From positions 62,001-126,000 of the forward strand of contig CBDDFS010000006.1 of NCBI GenBank assembly GCA_965227255.1: a stretch of DNA of 64,000 nucleotides, written 5' to 3'. Numbering within the stretch: the stretch's first letter is position 1; each line of letters starts with the position of its first letter. This document shows positions 8,236-15,683 of the stretch, one piece after another. This DNA comes from CBDDFS01 sp965227255. GTDB lineage: Bacteria; Bacteroidota; Bacteroidia; Flavobacteriales_E; Vicingaceae. The notes below the pieces were generated by a model. The model was not told where the DNA came from. It did no database searches and saw nothing but the letters and a program-made list of their open reading frames with translations. The translations under genes were made by a program, and so were the position numbers.

Positions 8236-9171
8236 TCATTTGAGATGCATTCTATGCCTCGCAAGGTATTTTCTCATTCTTTTGGAAACTGGAATTATAT
8301 CATCTTTGTTTACCCCTAATTGTTGAAGCTCAGCTGTACTTATTGAGCTCGACACAAGCATGCTACCGTCATCATCAAATGATATCAGATGCTTATCAAA
8401 TAATGCATCTGCATTTGGTGATAACAATATCCCATTTTCTTCATCTAATCTTTCTTCTTCATTACATTCTTTCCAAGGAACTATGTGAGATGCTATTAAA
8501 ATCTTCAGGTTCTTACAACCTGTCAAAGGGCAAGTCGCATTCCATTTATCGATGATCTGCTGCCTATAATAACCTTGTCCAACCCTAGATGTAACTAGAC
8601 CTTTTCTCTCAGTTAAATCTGGTTTCTTGTATTTCTTCTTTCTCTCTGCACTTATTCTTCCCTCTTTGCTACTTTTCTTAGGAGCTTCTCCAATTGAATT
8701 TGGTTTCCAAGTATATATTTCTAGTAAATCTTCGTTCCCTGTCTCCTCATCTATATCTAAACTCCTGAAAACAATGTGCACAGGCTTTGATGTACCATGT
8801 ACAAATTCCAAATACTCCAAAGCTCCACAGTAAATAAAGGGCTGTGTTACATTTTTTATTTTTTGATGCATTCTGACAAAGAGATGAGGAGTTCTCTCTC
8901 CTGAGATCATCTCTTGAATCTTGGGGCTATCTATGTGCTGTGTTGTTTGACTGTCCCAATGGAAATACTCCCCTTCAAAGAAATCATTGAAGTGAAACTT
9001 TTCCTCTTTATCTCTTTTAACTAGGTCAACAAAAAGCAAGGTCGTGAAGGTTTTTTTACAGTAGTATAATCCCTCTCTTACCACAGAAATTGTTTCTTCC
9101 TGAAGATGTTCCGCCAAGTCTTTCTTTGAATAATATTGACCAAGCTCAAGTGGATTAAGAATTGCATTCAT
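8236..9171 (-). CDS. HNH endonuclease with DUF3427-like N-terminal domain
   Basis: 311 residues. The C-terminal third is an HNH_2-type nuclease: a Cys214/Cys219 pair (CPLTGC), the first His in ASHIVPW (His229), the Asn-containing DEENGILL stretch, and ALFDKHLISF with His261. The N-terminal half (about 60-155), with HWDSQTTQ and the beta-rich FIYCGALEYLEF strand, resembles the DUF3427 region found at the end of some defence helicases and in orphan restriction-like nucleases (from memory, moderate certainty). The linker around 165-190 is lysine-rich. It is separated by 180 bp from the Detocs-like operon and 80 bp from the next gene, all on the same strand. It is likely a DNA-targeting restriction or defence nuclease; specificity is unknown. 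Confidence 0.75.
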   Translation of the reverse strand: MNAILNPLELGQYYSKKDLAEHLQEETISVVREGLYYCKKTFTTLLFVDLVKRDKEEKFHFNDFFEGEYFHWDSQTTQHIDSPKIQEMISGERTPHLFVRMHQKIKNVTQPFIYCGALEYLEFVHGTSKPVHIVFRSLDIDEETGNEDLLEIYTWKPNSIGEAPKKSSKEGRISAERKKKYKKPDLTERKGLVTSRVGQGYYRQQIIDKWNATCPLTGCKNLKILIASHIVPWKECNEEERLDEENGILLSPNADALFDKHLISFDDDGSMLVSSSISTAELQQLGVNKDDIIPVSKRMRKYLARHRMHLK

Positions 9172-9251
9172 AGGTTATCTCAAGATAGATAAATGAATTA
9201 CAACATCCTAACGTTCAGAGGTTATTGAGTGTTTCTACTCAAACCAAATTG

Positions 9252-10211
9252 TCAAGAATCTTTTTTACTGAAGTCATATAAATACTCGAATAAGGATTCC
9301 TTCTCACTCTTACTATGCAATGGGAAGTGCTGTCCATGAATGTACTTTCTCTCTTGAATGTGTTCTGAAAAAATTCTCACAGCCACAGGTCTTGTATTAA
9401 CCGTCACTGCAGAGTAATTAAAATCCGTTGCATATAGCTCATCAATAGAGGTAAAATCATCAGAGGGAAAATTGTGTTTATATTCAGTATTTAGTTCTGG
9501 TTTAAAGTAATTTATCAATGATGCTTCAAAAACGGTTATTTCTTGACCCTCCGTTAGTCGCATTCTAGACTTGAGCACTAAGTTTTCAATGTCCTTTGGT
9601 GTGGATACTTTCAAATTAGTATCTGCTGTAATCATTGATGTTGTAACATCACCTGTCTTAACTTTTAATCCGATTATTAAGACCTCTTCATTACTACCTT
9701 TATCGAGAATATCTAAGGCTATTTTCTGAACCTTTTCGTGATTTGATAATCTATAATCAATGGTCCTAGTTTTTGTTCTACCAAAAGCTTGACCTATATA
9801 CATTACTTCTAAATCAGACATCAATGGCTTAGGTTCAGAAACTCCAATAAGATCATTTTCAAGAAAACAGAAATTTGTTATCATTAAAAAATCTCGAACT
9901 TCAATTCCTTTATTCCCTTTGAAATCTATATTGTAGTATCCATCATTTACACCATTGATAACTAATTCGCTGGAGTGTTTATATTTCAAATAAACTTTAT
10001 CATGGTTCTCGTCAAGATAATATAATGTAGTATAGCAGAAATCACCATCTAATTTGCTATTATCGAAATAAACCTTCTTTCTTTTACATACAAGATAAAT
10101 GTGATATTTATTCTGTTTAATGAGATTGGTTGTGTTCTCAATATCAAGATCCCTAGGGTTAAAAAGGATTGCTTCACCCGAATAAAAATTAAGTCCAAGA
10201 TTCCAATTCAT
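9252..10211 (-). CDS. Unknown protein with GIY-YIG-like nuclease fold
   Basis: 319 residues. The N-terminal ~130 residues are beta-rich and not recognised. The second half carries a pattern typical of GIY-YIG nucleases: MYIGQA (YIG at 138-140), a basic DYRLSNHEK helix (Arg154), and EASLINYFKPELN with a candidate metal-binding Glu229 and terminal Asn241. The first GIY strand is not convincing. Cytoplasmic, no membrane segments. It lies between an HNH nuclease and the replication initiator on the island, so a role in defence or in processing island DNA is plausible; this is inference from motif and place. Confidence 0.55.
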   Translation of the reverse strand: MNWNLGLNFYSGEAILFNPRDLDIENTTNLIKQNKYHIYLVCKRKKVYFDNSKLDGDFCYTTLYYLDENHDKVYLKYKHSSELVINGVNDGYYNIDFKGNKGIEVRDFLMITNFCFLENDLIGVSEPKPLMSDLEVMYIGQAFGRTKTRTIDYRLSNHEKVQKIALDILDKGSNEEVLIIGLKVKTGDVTTSMITADTNLKVSTPKDIENLVLKSRMRLTEGQEITVFEASLINYFKPELNTEYKHNFPSDDFTSIDELYATDFNYSAVTVNTRPVAVRIFSEHIQERKYIHGQHFPLHSKSEKESLFEYLYDFSKKDS

Positions 10212-10316
10212 GTTTTTATAAATTGAGTAATTACGAAGATATGATTCGCCAAATTGAATGTCAATTAACTAATAACTCTAAGGCAACACGGCATGAAAGA
10301 AAAATTTACAAATGCT

Positions 10317-11324
10317 TTATGAAGCTCTATTTAATTCGTTGTTGTATTCATGAATAGTCACAAGTTTCATTTCGCTATTATCCTCTAATTCAATATCATC
10401 CAGTAATTTGCAATAACAAGATTCCATTTTTTTGTTTAGCTCTTTTAGTAGAGAGCTTTTTTCAGTAATTCCTTCCAGGTTCGCTAACCTCCTTATATCT
10501 CTTTTTCTATTTGATATATCTTCAGGACGAATATCTCGGTAATGAATTCTTGAATCTCCTATTAGATCACATACCTGAGTTTCACCACCAAGAGCCTCAA
10601 TTCCAATTGAGGCAAGGTGATTAAGTAAATCACTCTTTTTCCTGCACTTTCCTAGATTCAGAATAGGTTTATTAACCTTGTTTATTTCATCATATTCAGT
10701 CTTCCAGAAATCAATAAGTCTCTTATAATAGTTTGGGTTAACCAGATCGTTAATTGTCAATTTTGATTTTCCCAATTTCTTTGAAACATTTCTAAGTCTT
10801 TGATATTTATACCTCATTTCAATCCTCAGTAGGTTCTGATGCCTCAAGTGCTCAGGTAATCTCACTTTCTGTGATCTAGCCTGCTTTTTTTTGTCATAAA
10901 AATTGATCTCTCTGCTACCATTTTTATAATAGAGTGAACCTTCAGGCAACTGGATTCTTTTATAATGATGTGCTGAACCAAGATATCTGAAGTAGGAAGA
11001 AGGGTCATGTTCTGTTTCAATTGTTCCATGTATGTCGATTCTACTAATAGTGCCTTCATAAATATCCTCACCAATAAGATATTTAAGGATTCGTATAGCC
11101 TCTTTAACTTCCTTAAATGAAAGAGTCTTGAGATTGTTTTTATATAACAGTGTAGAAAGACTTCCTCTTAACCTAAGTTTCCCTTGGATGGAAGTAATCT
11201 TCATTCCTCTCCAAGTAGATTTAAGACGAATCTCTTCACCCGTTTTAGGATGAGAGATTAGTCTCCAGTCGAGATCCGGGAGAATATCAGTTATGACAGT
11301 GATATGAATTGTATCAACAGCCAT
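10317..11324 (-). CDS. rep: Phage/plasmid-type replication initiator protein
   Basis: 335 residues, matching the phage gene II/X-like replication protein family common on Bacteroidota islands. The core has a SRIDIHGTIE strand, a REINFYDKKKQ motif with a candidate catalytic tyrosine, and an LRIEMRYKYQRL motif typical of this group. Such proteins nick a double-stranded origin and start rolling-circle replication. This would let the excised island copy itself (inference). The ATG at 11322-11324 follows a short gap after the HTH gene, so xis-like and rep genes probably form one minus-strand unit. No relaxase or coupling protein accompanies it. Confidence 0.75.
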   Translation of the reverse strand: MAVDTIHITVITDILPDLDWRLISHPKTGEEIRLKSTWRGMKITSIQGKLRLRGSLSTLLYKNNLKTLSFKEVKEAIRILKYLIGEDIYEGTISRIDIHGTIETEHDPSSYFRYLGSAHHYKRIQLPEGSLYYKNGSREINFYDKKKQARSQKVRLPEHLRHQNLLRIEMRYKYQRLRNVSKKLGKSKLTINDLVNPNYYKRLIDFWKTEYDEINKVNKPILNLGKCRKKSDLLNHLASIGIEALGGETQVCDLIGDSRIHYRDIRPEDISNRKRDIRRLANLEGITEKSSLLKELNKKMESCYCKLLDDIELEDNSEMKLVTIHEYNNELNRAS

Positions 11325-11369
11325 AATTGATCAAATCCATCAATAAATCAACCTTGCTATATAGGGGTA

Positions 11370-11391
11370 ATTGAAACGACATGATTTCAAT
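11370..11391. promoter_or_regulatory. Inverted repeat between HTH gene and rep, operator or origin
   Basis: ATTGAAA - CGACATGA - TTTCAAT is a perfect 7-bp inverted repeat about 45 bp upstream of the rep start and touching the stop codon of the HTH gene. It has no T-tract, so it is unlikely to be a terminator. It could be an operator for the HTH protein or the hairpin of a rolling-circle origin recognised by Rep. Confidence 0.35.
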
Positions 11392-11669
11392 CAATGCTTA
11401 CAGCGTTCCAGATAATTCATGACATCCTTCTTCCAATACCTTACAGCTTTACCTGTAATCTTCATTGGAGAAATGTCTCCTCTATTAGCTATCCTAGTGA
11501 GCGTCTGGCGAGTTATTCCTAGATAGTCTGAAGCCTGTTCTATGGACCACAATTCATCCATAGGATCAGAATTTAGTTGATCTTGTAAGGCCGTATTTAC
11601 AGCCTCATGAATAATAGATTTAAAGTCTTGGATACTGAGTTTGATGCCAAGCAGTTGTACCTCTTCCAT
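11391..11669 (-). CDS. Excisionase-like helix-turn-helix protein
   Basis: 92 residues. The C-terminal half is a MerR/excisionase-type winged HTH: WSIEQASDYLGITRQTLTRIANRG followed by a KAVRYWKKDVMNYL wing and helix. The N-terminal ~35 residues form a separate helix. Its position just inside attR, ahead of rep and facing away from the att site, fits a recombination directionality factor that promotes excision. It may also regulate rep, since an inverted repeat lies directly after it. Confidence 0.75.
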   Translation of the reverse strand: MEEVQLLGIKLSIQDFKSIIHEAVNTALQDQLNSDPMDELWSIEQASDYLGITRQTLTRIANRGDISPMKITGKAVRYWKKDVMNYLERCKH

Positions 11670-11855
11670 GATGGTAAGTCTTTACTTCCGATCTTTTATA
11701 GTTACAATCTGCTTTATTGCGCTAAGAGATATGAAACTTGCGCTCAGCTACTAAAATATACGAATAAATATCAGATTGTGCAACAGCGGGCAGCCTTTTA
11801 GTGCTTTATTTCACCTGAAGAATCCGAATATGTGATTTATCGTTGAGTATCACTT

Positions 11856-11878
11856 TGTTGGGTAATATGTTGGGTAAG
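11856..11878 (+). repeat. Paired direct repeats, putative integrase arm sites (right)
   Basis: Two copies of TGTTGGGTAA start at 11856 and 11868, again with a 12-bp period, ending 57 bp before the right att core. They match the left pair at 1588-1610 over 10-11 bp. This region also lies upstream of the HTH gene and may overlap its promoter. Confidence 0.6.
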
Positions 11879-11886
11879 TGCTAAAC

Positions 11887-11930
11887 GAAAAAAGCGTCAA
11901 ACCACCTTATACAGTAGCTTAACGCTTTTT
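11887..11930 (-). terminator. Island-borne terminator downstream of tRNA-Glu
   Basis: On the minus strand, AAAAAGCGT pairs with ACGCTTTTT across a loop of about 26 bases, 6 bp beyond the tRNA 3' end. The island thus supplies a replacement for the tRNA terminator that insertion moved to 1426-1457. The long loop makes it weaker than the original. Confidence 0.5.
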
Positions 11931-11935
11931 ATTTC

Positions 11936-11950
11936 GCAGTCCCTAGGGGA
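11936..11950. repeat. Right attachment site (attR core) within tRNA-Glu
   Basis: GCAGTCCCTAGGGGA is identical to 1458-1472. It contains the tRNA discriminator base, acceptor-stem 3' strand and the start of the T-arm, so insertion keeps the tRNA intact. Confidence 0.88.
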
Positions 11951-12008
11951 ATCGAACCCCTGTTTCCAGGATGAAAACCTGGCGTCCTAACCCCTAGACG
12001 AAGGGACC
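11937..12008 (-). tRNA. tRNA-Glu (anticodon TTC)
   Basis: The minus strand folds as a 72-nt tRNA without encoded CCA. The acceptor stem GGTCCCT pairs with AGGGACT (first pair G-T). The D-arm contains CTAGGGGTTAGG. The anticodon stem CCAGG/CCTGG encloses loop TTTTCAT, reading TTC for glutamate. The T-arm is GGGGTTCGATTCCCC. Its 3' end is the island's integration target. Confidence 0.96.
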
Positions 12009-12093
12009 GTTTATTTTTTGGCGTTTCTCGGTTTGAAACGGTCGGCAAAAATAATAGTTTTTTCTATTTCCGACCAAATGATTCTTAAAAAAA

Positions 12094-12777
12094 TTATTTC
12101 ACCTCGCCTTCGCTCTGGAAACGGAATCCAAGCCTTTTGCCTGTTTTCATTTTTCCCGCCTGGCTCACGGCATTCACTTCGTTCACTGAGACCTCCACTA
12201 CAGCGTTGTATGGTGGTGTGAGCAGATCGAAATCAAGGCTATACAAGATCGAGCTATCAATAACGTTCCCGGCTTTTTCCGCATCAAAAGTCTGCTTGGC
12301 GAAATCATTATAAAGAAAACCCAATTGCCTCTTGCCTTCAACAAAGAAGTGATTCTCCTTATTGATGAAAACTCTTGCAATTAGGTAACCCAGATCTCTT
12401 TCCCTGTTGTATTTGAAGGAATCGGAAAGGAAATTATAGATGGATATCATTCCACAATATGCGCGGTATGGATCTTCCTTAACATAGGAACTACCCTGAA
12501 TAATATGACCTTGATCAAAATCAAAAACATTGGTATGCATGAGGAAAATGATGATATCACCACCGAGTTTCAGACGAATTTCAAAGTCACCTCGGTCTTC
12601 ATAACTAACCAATACCGACTTGTCAACCCCCTCCATTTTCACTTTGAGATCCTCTGCAAGGTCCTCGATATAATGTTTCATGTGTTGCACCCCGGCAAGT
12701 GTGTTTCGATACACTTTCTGCTTCATGCAGCCCTTGTCCTTCAGGACCTGAAAAATCTTTTCCCTGTTTTCACTCAT
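12094..12777 (-). CDS. Conserved hypothetical Bacteroidota protein
   Basis: 227 residues, no signal peptide or membrane helix. It begins with a helical region (MSENREKIFQVLKDKG) and has beta-rich stretches such as DFEIRLKLGGDIIIFLMHTN and YLIARVFINKENHFFVEGKRQLGFLYNDF. I do not recognise a named domain. It lies between tRNA-Glu and proS, 1 bp from the end of the proS reading frame and on the same strand, so it is probably cotranscribed with proS. Confidence 0.7.
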   Translation of the reverse strand: MSENREKIFQVLKDKGCMKQKVYRNTLAGVQHMKHYIEDLAEDLKVKMEGVDKSVLVSYEDRGDFEIRLKLGGDIIIFLMHTNVFDFDQGHIIQGSSYVKEDPYRAYCGMISIYNFLSDSFKYNRERDLGYLIARVFINKENHFFVEGKRQLGFLYNDFAKQTFDAEKAGNVIDSSILYSLDFDLLTPPYNAVVEVSVNEVNAVSQAGKMKTGKRLGFRFQSEGEVK

Positions 12778-12778
12778 A

Positions 12779-14256
12779 TCAATATGCTTTAGCGAAGATC
12801 ACCCTTTGAGATGAAGGATTTCCGGTAACCATGCACTTCCCTTCTTCTTTCTTTCCAGCCAATGGTATACATCGGATGGTAGCCTTTGTTTCATTCTTAA
12901 TTTTTTCTTCGGTTTCGGCCGTTCCATCCCAATGAGCATAGATAAATCCTCCTTTTTCCTCCAGTACCGTTTTGAATTCATCATATGAATCAACCGAATG
13001 ACTGCTATTATCCCTGAAATCGAGTGCTTTCTGATAAAGGTTCTGTTGAATGTTTTCCAAAAGGTGCTCTACCTTGTTGGCTATATCACTTTGCTGAAGT
13101 ATCTCTTTTTCCTGAGTGTCTCTTCTTGCAACCTCTAATGGGTTCCGTTTTCAAGATCACGTGGTCCAAGTGCCAAGCGCACAGGCACTCCTTTGAATTC
13201 ATATTCAGCGAATTTCCAGCCCGGCTTGTGCGTATCCCTGTCGTCGTATTTTACACTGAATCCTTTTGCTCTTAATTCATCAGCCATCTTATTAGCTACA
13301 ACAGAGATCTGATCTCTTTGTTCTTCGCCTTTATAGATAGGCACGATCACTACCTGAGTAGGAGCGAGTTTTGGAGGCAAAACCAATCCCTGATCATCGG
13401 AATGAGCCATGACCAGAGCGCCCATAAGACGAGTACTGACTCCCCATGAAGTAGCCCAAACGTGATCCATCTTTCCAGTCTGATCGGCAAACTTCACATC
13501 AAAGGCCTTGGCAAAATTTTGACCCAGGAAATGAGAGGTTCCTGCCTGCAAGGCTTTTCCATCCTGCATCAAGGCTTCAATGCAATAGGTCTCCAGGGCA
13601 CCCGCAAATCTTTCAGACTCTGTTTTCAATCCTTTGATCACAGGCACAGCCATCCAGTTCTCCGCAAAGTCGGCATAAACATCCAACATCTGCTCTGTTT
13701 CGGCAATGGCTTCATCTTTCGTGGCATGAGCTGTATGACCTTCCTGCCACAGGAATTCAGCTGTTCTTAAAAACAATCTTGTCCTCATTTCCCAGCGCAC
13801 AACATTGGCCCACTGGTTCACAAGGATTGGAAGATCACGATACGATTGGATCCAGTTCTTGTAAGTATTCCAAATGATGGTCTCAGACGTTGGACGAATG
13901 ATCAATTCTTCTTCCAGCTTGGCATCCGGATCTACGACAACACCACCATTCTCTTCATCATTCTTCAGTCGATAGTGAGTAACAACAGCACATTCCTTGG
14001 CAAAACCTTCCACATGATCGGCTTCCTTGCTCAGATAAGATTTCGGGATGAACAGAGGGAAATAGGCATTGGAATGACCGGTATCCTTGAACATTTTGTC
14101 CAAAGCACCCTGCATCTTTTCCCAAATGGCAAAACCGTATGGCTTGATAACCATGCAACCCCTTACGGCGCTATGCTCAGCAAGGTCAGCTTTGACAACT
14201 ATGTCGTTATACCATTTCGAATAATCCTCTTCTCTCGTCGCGAAATCTTTTGGCAT
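12779..14256 (-). pseudogene. proS: Proline--tRNA ligase, interrupted by a frameshift
   Basis: Charges tRNA-Pro. The first frame (13135-14256, 373 residues) carries the class II catalytic core: RPTSETIIW, the motif 2 region (VRWEMRTRLFLRTAEFLWQEGHTAHAT spans 13725-13805), GTSHFLGQNFAKAF and motif 3 WGVSTRLMGALVMAHSDDQG, then part of the anticodon-binding domain. It stops after RDLENGTH. The homologous continuation LEVARRDTQEKE is in another frame from 13138 down to 12779 (119 residues) and runs to the normal -KAY C-terminus. Joined, the protein is about 491 residues, the expected length. Restoring the frame needs removal of 2 bases or gain of 1 near 13138-13143. A dead proS would be lethal without a second copy, so a sequence error is the leading explanation. 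Confidence 0.88.
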
Positions 14257-14315
14257 CTGTAACGTGATTTAAATGAGTGCCAAAATTAGTTTTTTGTTGG
14301 GTACGAGTGTATTGG

Positions 14316-14396
14316 ATAAAAAGATATTTCGCGCAGAGGCACAGAGGCGAAGAGAGCTCATGATTCTGGAATCTGGATTCAGGAATCTGGAATCAC
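14316..14396. repeat. Intergenic repeat: CACAGAGGCG-type motif plus heptamers
   Basis: A CGCAGAGGCACAGAGGCGAAGAG stretch (about 14330-14354), a motif that recurs between genes in Bacteroidota, is followed by five degenerate heptamers at 14362-14396: GATTCTG, GAATCTG, GATTCAG, GAATCTG, GAATCAC. The last unit reaches the stop codon of the neighbouring glucosaminidase gene. Confidence 0.55.
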
Positions 14397-15334
14397 TACT
14401 CCGGTTTATTCTTCCTCAGATAGATCAGTTGTCCCGGCTTGGGTTTCGTACCGGGTTCCATTCGGTTTCTTTTGTAGAGCTTGCTCAGCTTGATACCGTA
14501 AGACTGAGAAATCTGCCACATAGAATCGCCTTTTCGGAATACATGGGTTTCAGATGTTCCTTTTCCTTTTTTAGGTTGGAGATAAAGGATTTGTCCAGGT
14601 TCCAGGGCATCGCCTTTTTCCATGTCGTTGTATTTGTACAACTGCCACATACCCATGTCAAGATCATCGGCGATCTTGAAGAATGAGTCACCATCCCTCA
14701 CCACCACATACTTAATGTTGTTCTGAAGCTGAATGGTGCGATCGTTGTATTGAAGCTTGTTCGTTTCTACAATCTCAGGTTCAATTTCTCTTTTCGGAAG
14801 TTTGTCGATCTTATCATATTGAGCCAATTCGTATGTCTCAATAAGATGAATAAGGATATTGGCATATTTCGGATTTGTGGCATATCCTGCTTTTTTCAAG
14901 CCCTTTGCCCAACCCTTATAATCAGTGATCTTCAGTTCAAACAAGGCAGCATATCGGGATCTTCCCGAGAGAAAGTCACTGTGATCGCGATATGAATCGA
15001 GCACGTCGTGGTACTTCCGGAAACATTCATTCTTTTCATCGTCATCCATAATGAAGGTTTCTCCATCCCAGCCTCTGTGACATTTAATTCCGAAATGATT
15101 ATTGGCATAACGAGCAAGGGGTGAGTTCCCGTCGGCCGATTCCAATATTCCCTGAGCAAGCGTAATACTGGCCGGCACACCGGATCGGTGCATTTCCTTG
15201 ATAGCCTGGTCTTTATACTTATCGATGTACTCCTGTCGGGACATCCGGTAATCAGACGGCTGCGCAACAACGTTTTGGGCAAGTACGCTACATACCATGC
15301 CCAGGATGAATAATGCCGTTAATCCTTTCTTCAT
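14396..15334 (-). CDS. Secreted glucosaminidase with two LysM domains
   Basis: 312 residues from the chosen start. A longer frame begins at 15364, but the Met at 15334 opens a standard signal peptide (MKKGLTALFILGMVCSVLAQ). The catalytic domain (roughly residues 35-165) is of the mannosyl-glycoprotein endo-beta-N-acetylglucosaminidase / GH73 type: ITLAQGILESADGNSPLA with the catalytic Glu, NNHFGIKCHRGWDG and YRDHSDFL. Two LysM repeats follow (VVRDGDSFFKIADDL... and HVFRKGDSMWQISQSYG...), each ending in a PGQxxYL motif. It should bind and cleave peptidoglycan in the periplasm during growth or division. It is a single gene, with repeats on both sides. Confidence 0.88.
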   Translation of the reverse strand: MKKGLTALFILGMVCSVLAQNVVAQPSDYRMSRQEYIDKYKDQAIKEMHRSGVPASITLAQGILESADGNSPLARYANNHFGIKCHRGWDGETFIMDDDEKNECFRKYHDVLDSYRDHSDFLSGRSRYAALFELKITDYKGWAKGLKKAGYATNPKYANILIHLIETYELAQYDKIDKLPKREIEPEIVETNKLQYNDRTIQLQNNIKYVVVRDGDSFFKIADDLDMGMWQLYKYNDMEKGDALEPGQILYLQPKKGKGTSETHVFRKGDSMWQISQSYGIKLSKLYKRNRMEPGTKPKPGQLIYLRKNKPE

Positions 15335-15460
15335 TTTTCTAATCAACACTACCGGAAGGAACATAATTCTTCCAATTTCAAAAGTAAAATGGCTCTAAGT
15401 AGGTGTTACAAGGCTAATTACAAAGTTATTAACAATTTGGTGTTTTTGTTAATAAAGTAA

Positions 15461-15534
15461 AAAGATGTAAGATGTCTGATGTCAGACGCATGATGTTTGA
15501 TGATGGGATGATGTGAGGATTGGATGATAAGGGT
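15461..15534. repeat. Degenerate heptamer then octamer tandem repeat
   Basis: Six 7-bp units (AAAGATG, TAAGATG, TCTGATG, TCAGACG, CATGATG, TTTGATG) at 15461-15502 pass directly into 8-bp units (ATGGGATG, ATGTGAGG, ATTGGATG, ATAAGGGT) at 15503-15534. Gene-free. The switch of period in one tract is notable. Confidence 0.6.
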
Positions 15535-15542
15535 AATTGATC

Positions 15543-15679
15543 TCACGTGTCAGTTCGAGCCTGCCTGCGGTAGGCAGATGTTCCGACATTCGTCGGAACG
15601 TATCGAGAACAGTTACTATAAAAACTTTGTCAACTTCTCGATACAACTCTCCTTTCAGTCGAGTCACTCGAAGTGACAA
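15543..15679. repeat. Complex palindromic intergenic repeat
   Basis: The tract contains several perfect stems: CTGCCT-GCGGT-AGGCAG (15561-15577), GTTCCGAC-ATTC-GTCGGAAC (15580-15599) and the outer pair GTATCGAGAA (15600-15609) / TTCTCGATAC (15635-15644). It ends with a GTCACTCGAAGTGAC-like palindrome. This is the style of dispersed, mosaic intergenic repeat seen in many Bacteroidota. It ends 4 bp before the stop codon of the lipoprotein gene and may also terminate transcription. Confidence 0.6.
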
Positions 15680-15683
15680 ATCT

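Larger units (their letters stand above)
1458..11950. mobile_element. Integrative element in tRNA-Glu carrying defence genes
   Basis: The unit is bounded by direct repeats of GCAGTCCCTAGGGGA, the right copy being part of tRNA-Glu. The tyrosine recombinase lies just inside the left end. An excisionase-like HTH protein and a phage-type replication initiator lie just inside the right end. The cargo between them is a Detocs-like operon with a TOPRIM effector, an HNH nuclease and a GIY-YIG-like protein. There are no capsid, packaging or conjugation genes, so it is best described as a small replicative integrative island that would need a helper to move between cells. The DNA looks more AT-rich than the flanking chromosome (impression, not computed). 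Confidence 0.85.

Noticed and set aside
10317..11324. Conjugative relaxase
   Set aside because: The motifs fit the phage gene II/X-type replication family better; no HUH-type mobilisation motif or coupling protein is seen.
12018..12221. Plus-strand open frame after tRNA-Glu
   Set aside because: Antisense to the 12094-12777 gene; arginine/serine-rich composition typical of a shadow frame.
13131..13145. Programmed -1 frameshift in proS
   Set aside because: No slippery heptamer or strong downstream structure is visible, and the proS family is not known for frameshifting.
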